Shown here in pieces: positions 1 through 7,950 of a stretch of 64,000 nt of DNA (position 1 is the stretch's first letter; each line of letters opens with the position of its first letter). The notes under the pieces are model-generated. The model made no database searches. It saw nothing but the letters and a program-made list of their open reading frames with translations, and was not told the origin of the DNA. The stretch is from Azospirillum halopraeferens DSM 3675 (GTDB lineage: Bacteria; Pseudomonadota; Alphaproteobacteria; Azospirillales; Azospirillaceae). Both the position numbers and the translations under genes were made by a program. The stretch spans positions 1 through 64,000 of the forward strand of contig NZ_AUCF01000033.1 in the NCBI RefSeq assembly GCF_000429625.1. Direction: 5' to 3'.

Positions 1-355
1 CCATCTGGTGTCGGTGGTGACGGCGACCCTGCGCCCCGGACTGGGGCCGGTCGATCTGCTGCGCGCCGCCTGCCCCGGCGGCTCCATCACCGGCGCGCCG
101 AAGATCCGCGCCATGGAGATCATCGACGAGCTGGAGGCGGCGCGGCGCGGTGCCTATTGCGGATCGGTCGCGTGGATCGGGGTGGACGGCGCCATGGACA
201 GCTCCATCGTCATCCGCACCCTGTCGCTCACCCCCGACGCCGTGGTGGCCCAGGCCGGCGGCGGCATCGTCGCCGATTCCGACCCCGACGCCGAGCACGA
301 CGAGATGATGGTCAAGGTCCGGCCCCTGCTGCGCTCCCTGGACGAGGGGGCGTGA
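1..355 (+). CDS. pabB: Chorismate-binding enzyme, C-terminal part (aminodeoxychorismate/anthranilate synthase component I)
   Basis: This is the 3' end of a gene cut by the window edge; the frame is open from base 2. The visible 117 residues contain the family's conserved C-terminal chorismate-binding signature, including PGGSITGAPKIRAMEII, GSVAWIG and the final QAGGGIVADSDPDAEHDE stretch. Enzymes of this family convert chorismate to aminodeoxychorismate (PabB, folate) or anthranilate (TrpE, tryptophan). The tail alone does not separate the two firmly; the GAPK..AM.II form fits PabB somewhat better. It converges with modC and the two reading frames overlap by 44 bases. Confidence 0.8.
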   Translation, partial: HLVSVVTATLRPGLGPVDLLRAACPGGSITGAPKIRAMEIIDELEAARRGAYCGSVAWIGVDGAMDSSIVIRTLSLTPDAVVAQAGGGIVADSDPDAEHDEMMVKVRPLLRSLDEGA

Positions 356-1457
356 CGGCACCGGCGGTGAAGGCCAGGCTGGCGCGGTCGAAGGCCACGC
401 TCTTGACCAGGGCGGCGGCCTCCTGGCCCACCGTCAGCTCCAGGCGCCGGGCGGCGTGGCGGGTGATGTGGGCGACGATGTCGGCGCTGCCGACGCGGAT
501 GCGCACCTCCGAAAAGCCGTCGGCGGTCTCGGCGATCTCGGTGATGCGGCCGCGCAGCCGGTTGTGGACGCTGATGCGTTCGGGCAGCGGCTCCAGCGCC
601 ACCACCACGTCGCGGGCGGGGATGCGCACCCGCACCGCCGTGCCGATGGCCAGGTCCAGCCGGGGCACGGTCAGTTCGCCGCCGTCGAAGGCCAGCGCGG
701 TGAGGCCGTCGGCGTCGTCGTGGGCGGCGACGCGCACGCCGACCACCGACCCCAGCGCGTGGGCGCCGAACATCGGCCCGAGGTCGAGGCGGCCCAGCAC
801 CTCTTCCATCGGCCCCGACGCCTGCACCCGCCCGTCCTTCACCAGCACCAGCGTGTCGGCCAGGCGGACCACCTCTTCGATGGCGTGGCTGACCAGGATG
901 ATGGGGATCGCCAGCTCGTCGCGCAGGCGCTCGATGTAGGGCAGGATCTCCGCCTTGCGCTGCGCGTCGAGGGAGGCCATGGGCTCGTCCAGCAGCAGCA
1001 GGCGCGGCTGGGCCAGCAGCGCCCGGCCCAGCGCCACCCGCTGCTTCTCGCCGCCCGACAGCGTCGCCGGCCGCCGGTCCACCAGATGGTCGAGGCCGAG
1101 CAGGGCCACCACCGGCTCCGGCGCGATGCGCCGCTCCGCCGCCGGCACGCGGCGCCAGCCGTACAGCAGGTTGTCGCGCACGGTCATGTGGGGGAACAGG
1201 CGGGCGTCCTGGAAGACGTAGCCGACCCGCCGCTTCTCCGGCTTCAGGAACACCCGGGCGGCGGCGTCGAAGAACGTCACCCCGTCCACCCGGATGTGCC
1301 CGCCCTCCGGCCGGGTCAGCCCGGCGATGGCGGCGACGATGGAGGTCTTGCCCGACCCGGACGGGCCGAACAGGGCGGTGACCCCCCGCGCCCCGGCGGT
1401 GAAGCGCGCGTCGAGCCGGAAGGCGCCCAGGCGCCGGGTGATGGCGACGTCCAGCAT
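312..1457 (-). CDS. modC: Molybdate ABC transporter ATP-binding protein ModC
   Basis: ATPase that energises molybdate import, bound to the cytoplasmic face of ModB. The 381 residues show Walker A GPSGSGKT (about 31-38), the ABC signature LSGGEKQ (about 133-139), Walker B with LLLLDEP (about 153-159) and a switch histidine (VSHAIEE). The C-terminal third is a TOBE/Mop-type molybdate-binding domain, which is typical of ModC and explains the length. The gene is last in modA-modB-modC, starting 12 bases after modB. Its 3' end overlaps the convergent pabB-like gene. Confidence 0.95.
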   Translation of the reverse strand: MLDVAITRRLGAFRLDARFTAGARGVTALFGPSGSGKTSIVAAIAGLTRPEGGHIRVDGVTFFDAAARVFLKPEKRRVGYVFQDARLFPHMTVRDNLLYGWRRVPAAERRIAPEPVVALLGLDHLVDRRPATLSGGEKQRVALGRALLAQPRLLLLDEPMASLDAQRKAEILPYIERLRDELAIPIILVSHAIEEVVRLADTLVLVKDGRVQASGPMEEVLGRLDLGPMFGAHALGSVVGVRVAAHDDADGLTALAFDGGELTVPRLDLAIGTAVRVRIPARDVVVALEPLPERISVHNRLRGRITEIAETADGFSEVRIRVGSADIVAHITRHAARRLELTVGQEAAALVKSVAFDRASLAFTAGAVTPPRPGSAAGAGP

Positions 1458-1469
1458 GCCCGTGCGTTC

Positions 1470-2162
1470 CTATTGTCCGATCATGCGCCGGACGCGGGTG
1501 GCGATGACCTCGGAGGCCATGAGCGCCACCAGCGACACGGTGAAGGAAATCGTTGCCAGCCGGGCCGCGATGGCGTCGCCGTCGGGCTGCTGGGTGGCGG
1601 AGTAGATGGCCAGCGGCAGGGTCTGCGTCTCGCCGGGGATGTTGGAGACGAAGGTGATGGTCGCCCCGAACTCCCCCATCGACGAGGCGAAGGCGATGAT
1701 GGCGCCGGACACCACGCCCGGCAGCATCAGCGGCAGCGTGATGGTGAAGAAGCGGTCGAACGGCCCGGCGCCCAGGGTACGGGCCGCCTGCTCCAGCCCG
1801 CGGTCGATGGCCTCGATGGACAGGCGGATGGCGCGCACCATCAGCGGGAAGGACACCACGCCCGCCGCCACCGACGCGCCCTGCGACGTGAAGATCAGCC
1901 GGATGCCGAAGGTTTCGTACAGGAAGCCGCCGATCGGCCCCCTGGTGCCCAGCAGCAGCAGCAGCACGTAGCCGATCACCACCGGCGGCATCACCAGCGG
2001 CAGGTGGAACAGCCCGTCCAGCAGCACCTTGCCGGGGAAATCGAGGCGCGCCAGCAGCCAGGCGGCCAGGATGGCCGGCGGCAGGGTGCCCGCGATGGCC
2101 CAGCCCGCCACCTGCAAGCTGAGCATCACCGCGGTCCATTCCATGGGCGACAGGATGTCCAT
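1470..2162 (-). CDS. modB: Molybdate ABC transporter permease ModB
   Basis: Inner-membrane permease of the molybdate importer. The 230 residues form several hydrophobic segments and carry the EAA-type coupling loop LEQAARTLGAGPFDRFFTIT, where the ATPase docks. Length is normal for ModB. It lies 34 bases downstream of modA and just upstream of modC in the same direction, so the three genes form one transcription unit, presumably under ModE control from the promoter before modA. Confidence 0.95.
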   Translation of the reverse strand: MDILSPMEWTAVMLSLQVAGWAIAGTLPPAILAAWLLARLDFPGKVLLDGLFHLPLVMPPVVIGYVLLLLLGTRGPIGGFLYETFGIRLIFTSQGASVAAGVVSFPLMVRAIRLSIEAIDRGLEQAARTLGAGPFDRFFTITLPLMLPGVVSGAIIAFASSMGEFGATITFVSNIPGETQTLPLAIYSATQQPDGDAIAARLATISFTVSLVALMASEVIATRVRRMIGQ

Positions 2163-2196
2163 GATGGTCCTTCCGGGGACGGTCCTTCCGGCCGTA

Positions 2197-2994
2197 TCAG
2201 CCCTGCGGGCGGGGCAGGGGGGTGAACCCGAAGGACCGGAAGACGGCCGCGGTCCCGTCGGACTTGAGGTGGCTGAAGAACAGGTCGGCGTTCGGGTTCG
2301 TCGTGGTGGCGGTCAGGGCGAAGGGGTAGACGATGGGGGGGTGGGAATCCGCCGGGAACGTGGCGGCGATGGTCACGCCGCGGTCGATCTGCGCGTCGGT
2401 CCGGTAGACGATGCCGAGCGGCGTCTCACCGCGGCTGACCAGCGCCAGGGCGGCGCGGACGTTGTCGGTGCGGGCGAGCTTCGGACCCACCGATTCCCAG
2501 ATGCCGAAGCCGGTGAGGGCGGCCTGCGCGTACCGGCCCACCGGCACGTTGGTGGGATCGCCCACCGCCAGGCGGCCGGTGCCCAGCAGCCCCGCCAGGT
2601 CGACGCCGGGCTTCAGGTCGACGGCGACGGTCGAACCGGCCGGCGCGATCAGCACGAGGTCGTTGCCGAACAGGTTGACGCGGCTCTCCGGCTTGATGAG
2701 GTTGCGCGTTTCCAGATAGTCCATCCAGTCGAGATCAGCGGAGACGACAATGTCCGCCCGCGCGCCGTTCTCGATCTGCTTGGCCAGGGCGGAGGAGGCG
2801 GCGAAGGAGCCGATGACCCTGATCCCCGTCCCGGCGGTGAACTCCGCCGCCGCCTTCTCGATGGCGTTCTTCATGCTGGCGGCTGCCATCACGAGCACGT
2901 CCTGCGCCATGGCGGCGGGGGCCGCCACGACCATGGCGGCGCCGACCAGAACGGCGGCAAGCGTCTTCACAATCCCGAGCCTCACCGTCGTCAT
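2197..2994 (-). CDS. modA: Molybdate-binding periplasmic protein ModA
   Basis: Periplasmic binding protein that delivers molybdate to ModBC. The 265-residue product starts with a clear signal peptide (hydrophobic run ending APAAMAQ, cleavage near residue 30). The mature part begins with LVMAAASMKNAIEKAA, the typical ModA N-terminus that forms the oxyanion site with its serine residues. The ATG at 2994 was chosen because it directly precedes the signal peptide; the frame stays open far upstream but has no such features. A sigma70-like promoter overlapping a ModE operator lies about 105 bases upstream. Confidence 0.95.
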   Translation of the reverse strand: MTTVRLGIVKTLAAVLVGAAMVVAAPAAMAQDVLVMAAASMKNAIEKAAAEFTAGTGIRVIGSFAASSALAKQIENGARADIVVSADLDWMDYLETRNLIKPESRVNLFGNDLVLIAPAGSTVAVDLKPGVDLAGLLGTGRLAVGDPTNVPVGRYAQAALTGFGIWESVGPKLARTDNVRAALALVSRGETPLGIVYRTDAQIDRGVTIAATFPADSHPPIVYPFALTATTTNPNADLFFSHLKSDGTAAVFRSFGFTPLPRPQG

Positions 2995-3096
2995 GACCCA
3001 GACCTCCCGTCGTGCGTGGCATGCCGGACCGATTTCGATGTACCCTTGCGTGCCGCGTCGGGCGGCCGTCTTTTCGTCCGCGAGGGGACGGATAGA

Positions 3097-3125
3097 CGTT
3101 ATATACCTTGACAACATAGCGTCAA
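3097..3125 (-). promoter_or_regulatory. modA promoter overlapped by a ModE operator
   Basis: On the plus strand the sequence reads CGTTATAT-N9-ACATAGCG at 3097-3121. This closely matches the known Escherichia coli ModE operator half-sites CGTTATAT and ACATAACG. Read toward modA, a -35 box TTGACG (3125-3120) and a -10 box TATAAC (3103-3098) are separated by 16 bases, so the operator covers the whole core promoter. That arrangement predicts repression of modABC by molybdate-loaded ModE. Autoregulation of the divergent modE gene is also possible. Confidence 0.85.
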
Positions 3126-3138
3126 CCGTTTCGATCGG

Positions 3139-3936
3139 ATGTCCATGACCTTGCGTGCACAGGTTTCGTTTTCCGGGGAGAATACGCCGGCGGTGGGGCG
3201 CGAGCGCATCCGGCTGCTGGAGGCGGTGGGGCGCGAGGGGTCGATCTCCGGCGCGGCGCGCGCCGTGGGCATCACCTACAAGGCGGCCTGGGACGCCATC
3301 GACGCCATGAACAACCTGTTCGGCCATCCGCTGGTGGAGGGGAAGGCCGGCGGCCGGCGCGGCGGCGGGGCGGCCCTGACGCCCGCCGGGCTCGGCGTGA
3401 TCGAGACCTTCCACCGCCTGGAGGGCGCGTTGTCGCGCACCTTCGCCGACCTGGCCCCCGGGCTGGCCGGGACGGGCATCACCACCAGCGATCTGCTCCA
3501 GGGGTTTCTCATGCGGACGAGCGCGCGCAACGCGCTGCGCGGCACGGTGGCGGCCGTGACCGAGGGCGGGGTGAACGCCGAGGTGACGCTGGCGCTGGGC
3601 GACCGGACCACGCTGGTGGCGACGGTGACGCGCGACAGCGTGCGCCAGTTGGGGCTGGTGCCGGGTCGGCCGGCGCTGGCGCTGATCAAGGCGTCGTTCG
3701 TGGTGCTGGTGGCCGACGACCCCGGCCTGCAGACCACGGTGCGCAACCGCATCCCCGGCACCGTCATCCGCCGCGAGGACGGCGAGGTGCATGCGGAGGT
3801 GACGCTGGACATCGCGGAGGGCAAGACGCTGACCGCCGTGGTCACCCGCATCGGCGCCGACGACCTGTCCATCGCCCCCGGCCGCCGCGTGGCGGCCCTG
3901 GTCGACGCTTCCCACGTCATCCTGGCCGTGGCCTGA
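3139..3936 (+). CDS. modE: Molybdate-dependent transcriptional regulator ModE
   Basis: Represses modABC when molybdate is plentiful. Residues about 20-110 form a LysR-like winged helix (SISGAARAVGITYKAAWDAI, and GGAALTPAG). They are followed by two Mop/TOBE repeats (about 130-195 and 205-265), each with a V.AEVTL core, that bind molybdate. The 265-residue length is standard for ModE. It is divergent from modA, with the operator between them. A second in-frame ATG lies six bases downstream and neither start has a strong ribosome binding site, so the exact start is uncertain. Confidence 0.93.
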   Translation: MSMTLRAQVSFSGENTPAVGRERIRLLEAVGREGSISGAARAVGITYKAAWDAIDAMNNLFGHPLVEGKAGGRRGGGAALTPAGLGVIETFHRLEGALSRTFADLAPGLAGTGITTSDLLQGFLMRTSARNALRGTVAAVTEGGVNAEVTLALGDRTTLVATVTRDSVRQLGLVPGRPALALIKASFVVLVADDPGLQTTVRNRIPGTVIRREDGEVHAEVTLDIAEGKTLTAVVTRIGADDLSIAPGRRVAALVDASHVILAVA

Positions 3937-4031
3937 CGGCGGGGGGCCCGGCGGGGGGCCCAAGGAACGCGGAGTCGGGAAAGCGAGGGGACGGGCCGCC
4001 GGGCGCGCCCCCGTCGCCGCGCCCGTGCGGG

Positions 4032-5261
4032 CTACTTCTTCACCAGCGGGCAGTCGCTTTCCGACAGGGGGCGGAACGCCTCTTCGGCGGGGATGGTCGC
4101 GCGCAGGTGATAATAGTCCCAGGGGTACCTGGACTCGGACGGCTTCTTCACCTGCATCAGGTACATGTCCCGCATGAAGCGCCCGTCCTCGCGGACCCAG
4201 CCGTCCTTCACGAACACATCGTTGACGCGCATGCTCTTCAAGCGTTCCATGACCGGCCCGGCTTCGTCGGTGCCGGCCGCCTCGACTGCCTTGAGGTAGG
4301 CGAGCGTGGAGGAATAGACGCCGGCTTGCCCCATGTTCGGCATGATGTTCACCTTGTCGAAGAAGCGCTTCGAGAACGCCCGCGTCTCCTCGTCCCGGTC
4401 CCAGTAGAAGGCCGTCGTCAGGTACATCCCCTGCGTCACCTCCAGGCCCAGGGCGTGGATGTCGGTGTCGAAGAGGAGGAGTCCGGCCAGTTCCTGCCCG
4501 CTTTGGGTCAGGCCGAACTCGCTGGCCGCCTTGATGGCGTTGCGGGCGTCCGTGCCGGTGGTCGCCAGGCCGACGATCCGGGCGCCGGACGCCTGCGCCT
4601 GGTTGACGTAGGATGCGAAGTCCATGCTGTTCAGCGGGAAGCGGACGGCGCCGAGCACCTGGCCGCCACTGTCCCTGACGATCCGGGCGGTGTTCTCCTC
4701 CAGTCCGTGGCCGAAGGCGAAATCGACCGTGAGGAAGAACCAGGTGTCGCCGCCCTGGCGGACCGTCTGCGTCCCCGTGCCCTTGGCCAGCGCATAGGCG
4801 TCGTAGGCATAGTGAATGGTGTTGGGCGTGCATTTGTCGCCGGTGAGCCGCGTGACCGACGGACCGTTGAAGATGGCGATGCGGTTCTTGTCGCGCACCA
4901 GGTCCGCCACCGCCAGGGCGAGGCCGGAGTTCGCGACGTCCTGCACCAGGTCGACGCCGCGGGAATCGATCCATTCCCGCACGATGGACGAACCGACATC
5001 GACCTTGTTCTGGTGGTCGGCCGACAGGACCTCGATGGGCTTGCCCAGCACCGTGCCGCCGAAATCCTCCACCGCCATCTGTGCGGCCGTGACCGATCCC
5101 CTGCCGCTCTGGTCGGAGAAGACGCCGGACAGGTCGGTGATGACGCCGATGCGCACGACATCGTCCGAGATGGTGCCCGCCGGCTGCGCCGCCGCCGGCA
5201 GCGACGCCGCCAGCAGCATCGCGGCGCCCGCCATCAGCGCGGTGCGCAAGTGACGCTTCAT
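4032..5261 (-). CDS. ABC transporter substrate-binding protein, branched-chain amino acid (LivK) type
   Basis: A secreted periplasmic binding protein of 409 residues with a signal peptide (residues about 1-26, ending SLPAAAQ). The type I periplasmic binding fold is recognisable from IRIGVITDLSGVFSDQSGRGSVTAAQMAVEDFGG-like N-terminal sequence (here VRIGVITDLSGVFSDQ). No permease or ATPase genes are nearby, so it must borrow a transporter encoded elsewhere or act in sensing. A good ribosome binding site (GGGAGG) precedes the ATG. It is divergent from the TIM-barrel gene at 5392, which suggests co-regulation. The ligand cannot be deduced; the family binds amino acids, amides, urea and aromatic acids. 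Confidence 0.88.
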   Translation of the reverse strand: MKRHLRTALMAGAAMLLAASLPAAAQPAGTISDDVVRIGVITDLSGVFSDQSGRGSVTAAQMAVEDFGGTVLGKPIEVLSADHQNKVDVGSSIVREWIDSRGVDLVQDVANSGLALAVADLVRDKNRIAIFNGPSVTRLTGDKCTPNTIHYAYDAYALAKGTGTQTVRQGGDTWFFLTVDFAFGHGLEENTARIVRDSGGQVLGAVRFPLNSMDFASYVNQAQASGARIVGLATTGTDARNAIKAASEFGLTQSGQELAGLLLFDTDIHALGLEVTQGMYLTTAFYWDRDEETRAFSKRFFDKVNIMPNMGQAGVYSSTLAYLKAVEAAGTDEAGPVMERLKSMRVNDVFVKDGWVREDGRFMRDMYLMQVKKPSESRYPWDYYHLRATIPAEEAFRPLSESDCPLVKK

Positions 5262-5366
5262 GTCTCCCTCCCGATTGTTCGTGGCGTTCCGGCCCGTTCG
5301 CCGAAACCGGTTGCCGTACCGTCCCGCCCCGTGATCGACTTCACAACGGCCTCGCTTCCCGGCAAT

Positions 5367-5381
5367 GGGTAAAATCGGGCA
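5367..5381 (+). promoter_or_regulatory. Candidate regulator site, copy 1 (GGGTAAA motif)
   Basis: The sequence GGGTAAAATCGGGCA matches 12 of 15 positions of GGGTAAAGTTGGGTA at 7857-7871 on the other strand. Each is a direct repeat of GGGT/GGGC with a ten-base period. Both copies sit in the two divergent promoter regions of the TIM-barrel cluster, so they are candidate binding sites for its own regulator. This is inference from two examples only. Confidence 0.4.
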
Positions 5382-5391
5382 ATTTGTTCAG

Positions 5392-6051
5392 ATGGACGCG
5401 CAAATCATTCCGATCCTGCGCACCGTGGCCGAACTGGGCGCTACGGCCGGCGACCGGCTGTTCTGCCCGGCGCTGGGCGGTCACCCGGAGGATCGTGCCG
5501 AGTATCTGGCCCTGTTGCCGGTTCAGGACAGCAACGGGCGCCTGCTCGACGCGCTGGCCGGCATGCCGGACGGCCACATGGACGGCGTGTGCGCGGGGGT
5601 CTTCGCCGTTGATCCGTTCCGCCCCGCGGGGCCGTTCCTGGCAACGTTGCGCCGGGCGGGCGTGCGCGCCGTGGCCAACTTCCCGACCACCGCCGTCTTT
5701 GACGGGGAAACCGGGGAGACGCTGCGCGCCGTTGGTCTGGGCCCCGAGCGGGAGGCGGCGTTCCTGGAGCAGGCGGCGCGGGCGGGGTTCGCCGTCACCG
5801 GCTTCGCCGCGGATCGGGAGGTCGGGCGACGGCTGCGGGCAGCCGGCGCGGCACGGATCGTCGTGCACCCCGGCGCGGCCACCGGTGACGCTGCCCGGGA
5901 CGCCGAGGCGGCCGCGCAGGCCGCGGCGGAGGTGGCGGCCCTGCGGCGCGACGGGCCCGGCCCGGTGTTCGTCCATCTCGCCACCGGCTTCGCGGCGCAC
6001 CGGGCGGTTCTGGAATCGGAGGCCGACGGGCTGGTGCTCCTGCCCGCCTGA
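5392..6051 (+). CDS. Short TIM-barrel protein of the phosphoenolpyruvate-hydrolase-like family
   Basis: A 219-residue protein related to the TIM-barrel family (PEP hydrolase-like, isocitrate lyase/PEP mutase superfamily) found also at 9209-10045 and in the N-terminus of the regulator at 6062-7846. The shared signature here is VANFPTTAVFDG followed by an ETLRAVGLG segment. It is about 60 residues shorter than the full paralogue, and the C-terminal GGPI.TPED and MERLP motifs are missing, so it may be a diverged or partial barrel. The product is not known. An upstream ATG at 5365 is in frame but would put the shared GGGTAAA motif inside the coding region; neither ATG has a clear ribosome binding site. 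Confidence 0.72.
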   Translation: MDAQIIPILRTVAELGATAGDRLFCPALGGHPEDRAEYLALLPVQDSNGRLLDALAGMPDGHMDGVCAGVFAVDPFRPAGPFLATLRRAGVRAVANFPTTAVFDGETGETLRAVGLGPEREAAFLEQAARAGFAVTGFAADREVGRRLRAAGAARIVVHPGAATGDAARDAEAAAQAAAEVAALRRDGPGPVFVHLATGFAAHRAVLESEADGLVLLPA

Positions 6052-6061
6052 TCCGACCGCA

Positions 6062-7846
6062 TCAGTCCAGCAGGCCGTGGAGCCGCATCCTGTTGTAAAG
6101 GGTCTTGCGCGACAAGCCGAGGAAGCGCGCCGTTTCCCCGCGGCGGAAGCGGTGCCGCCGCAGCCCGTCCAGGAGCCATTCCCGCTCCGCCTCCCGCTCC
6201 GCACGCCCGTCGTCGGGCCCGGATCGGGCCGGCGACGGCCGCGCTCCGTCGAGCGGTGGCAGCGCCCCTGCGTCGATGACGTCGCCGGCGCCGTGCAGGG
6301 CCTGCTCGACGACGGCGCGCAGTTCGCGCAGGTTGCCCGGCCAGTCGTAGGTGATCAGCCGGCGGAAGGCGGCCGGCGTCAGCCGGACCGGCCCGGCCCC
6401 GGGGCGCAGGGCGGCGGCAAACCGCTCCACCAGCAGCGGAATGTCGTCGAGCCGTTCGCGCAAGGGGACGAGCTGGATGTCCCGGTGGGCGAGGCGGTGG
6501 GCCAGTTCCGGGATGAGCGCGCCGTCACGCGCCGCATCGCCGAGCGCTGCCGTGCCGACCAGCACCATCTTGGCGGAGGAACGCAGGCTGTCATGGCCGC
6601 CGCGGCGCCGGAACACGCCGTTGTCGACGAAGGCCGCCAGCTCGGCCTGGACGTCCGCCGCCAGATGCTCGGCGTGGGTGACGATCAGCGTGGTGCCGTT
6701 TGCCACTTCCACCCAGCCCTGGCGTCGTCGCCCGCCGGCCTCCCCCGGCTCCGCCCCGAACAGCCAGTCGGCCTCAAGACGCCGGGCGTCCACCGTCACC
6801 GGCTGTCGCTGGCGCCGCGGGCCGCGGGCATGCAGCAGGGAGGCCACCAGCGACCGGCCGCTGCCCTCCGGTCCGGCGACCCACACCGGACCGCCGTCGG
6901 CGGCCAGATGCTCCAGGCGGGTCCGCGCCTCCACCATCGCTTCGGTGCGGCCGATCAGGCCCGCCGCCCGTCCGTCCCGGTCGAGCCGGCGTTCCAGCCG
7001 GTCGATGCGCCGCTGCAGCGAGGAGACCAGTTTGAAGGCGGACGTCATCTCCTCGATGGAGCTTTCGGAGGGCAGCCGGTCGATGGTCGATCCGCCGATG
7101 TATCCATCGGCCCGCGCCTCACGGCAGGCCTCGTGCATGTCCTGCGGGGTGGTGATCGGCCCGCCCTCGATCACGCACAGGGCCCCGGGGTGGGCGGTGC
7201 GGATGGCCTTGATCACGCCGCGGGCGCGGTTGCCGGCCTGGAGGACCGATTCCCGGCTCGGCACGCCCAGTGCGCCGCCGGCGTTCCAGCCGATGTTGAA
7301 GCAATAGATGTCGATGCCCGCGTCCGCCAGCATCAGCGCCTCCGCCTTGCGGCGGAAGTAGCCGACGGTGGCGAGCCCGGCGGCGCGCGCCGCCGCGAGC
7401 ATGCGTGCCTCGCCCGCGAAGCCGAGCCCGCAGCCTTCCAGCGCCTCCCGGAAGCGGCCGTCGACATGGGCGACGGTGGGGAAGTTCACCACCCCGGCGA
7501 AACCCCGGTCCCGCAGCCGTTCCATGAACGGAGCAAGATCCGCCGGCGCGATGCCCCAGGCGCCGGCGCCGAAGAAGACCGGTGTATCGGTCGCGCCGAC
7601 GATCTCGGAGCAGGCGAAATCGGCCACGAAGGCGTTGGTGTCCTTCAGGGCCAGCATGGTGGCGATGGACGAGGTGCCCATGGTGCGCAGGCGCCCCGCC
7701 GCCAGCGCCAGCAGGAAGTCGGCCCCGCCGCGAGCCGCCGCGCGGGCCGCCATTCCGGTCCCGATGGCCGCCCCCACCAGCAGCGTGTGGCGGCCCGAGC
7801 AGGCGCGCCGGAGATTCTCCAGCAGATGGCGGCGGTCGCGGGACAT
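6062..7846 (-). CDS. TIM-barrel sensor fused to a degenerate sigma54-activator-like AAA+ domain and Fis-type HTH
   Basis: A 594-residue regulator with an unusual layout. Residues about 1-270 are a PEP-hydrolase-like TIM barrel (NFPTVAHVDG, IEGGPITTPQD, STIDRLPSES). A short coiled coil (about 270-290) follows, then a domain aligned to the AAA+ module of NtrC-type activators, then a Fis-type helix-turn-helix (ETARFLGLSRKTLYNRM). The AAA+ part looks inactive: Walker A is GPEGSGRS without the lysine, the Walker B acidic pair is replaced (TTLIVTHAE), and the GAFTGA loop that contacts sigma54 is absent (LFGAEPGEAGG). It probably binds DNA and senses a ligand with its barrel, working with the housekeeping sigma factor. 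It is divergent from the Tm-1-like operon. Confidence 0.85.
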   Translation of the reverse strand: MSRDRRHLLENLRRACSGRHTLLVGAAIGTGMAARAAARGGADFLLALAAGRLRTMGTSSIATMLALKDTNAFVADFACSEIVGATDTPVFFGAGAWGIAPADLAPFMERLRDRGFAGVVNFPTVAHVDGRFREALEGCGLGFAGEARMLAAARAAGLATVGYFRRKAEALMLADAGIDIYCFNIGWNAGGALGVPSRESVLQAGNRARGVIKAIRTAHPGALCVIEGGPITTPQDMHEACREARADGYIGGSTIDRLPSESSIEEMTSAFKLVSSLQRRIDRLERRLDRDGRAAGLIGRTEAMVEARTRLEHLAADGGPVWVAGPEGSGRSLVASLLHARGPRRQRQPVTVDARRLEADWLFGAEPGEAGGRRRQGWVEVANGTTLIVTHAEHLAADVQAELAAFVDNGVFRRRGGHDSLRSSAKMVLVGTAALGDAARDGALIPELAHRLAHRDIQLVPLRERLDDIPLLVERFAAALRPGAGPVRLTPAAFRRLITYDWPGNLRELRAVVEQALHGAGDVIDAGALPPLDGARPSPARSGPDDGRAEREAEREWLLDGLRRHRFRRGETARFLGLSRKTLYNRMRLHGLLD

Positions 7847-7856
7847 GATCCGATCA

Positions 7857-7871
7857 TACCCAACTTTACCC
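7857..7871 (-). promoter_or_regulatory. Candidate regulator site, copy 2 (GGGTAAA motif)
   Basis: On the minus strand this reads GGGTAAAGTTGGGTA, the partner of the site at 5367-5381. It lies 10 bases upstream of the start codon of the TIM-barrel/AAA+ regulator and inside the divergent promoter region shared with the Tm-1-like operon. Its position suits autoregulation. No -24/-12 (GG-N10-GC) promoter is seen in this region, consistent with a regulator that does not use sigma54. Confidence 0.4.
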
Positions 7872-7950
7872 GATCCGCTGCAAGCACCCCGTTGCCGCCC
7901 GGCGCGGTGTCCCTAAGCTTCCCGGGACGAGGGCAGGGGAGGGCTCGACC

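Noticed and set aside
154..2139. Very long open frames antisense to modB/modC, hutF/hutI, the chemoreceptor, ttrS and ttrA
   Set aside because: High GC at third positions removes stop codons from other frames. These frames are proline/arginine/glycine-rich, lack homology and ribosome binding sites, and lie opposite well-supported genes.
5365..5391. Upstream ATG for the short TIM-barrel gene
   Set aside because: Nine extra codons would be made of the shared GGGTAAA motif, and no ribosome binding site precedes this ATG. The start at 5392 is preferred, but the evidence is weak either way.
7847..7950. Sigma54 promoter for the Tm-1-like operon
   Set aside because: No GG-N10-GC pair fitting TGGCAC-N5-TTGC was found, and the adjacent regulator lacks the sigma54-contact loop.
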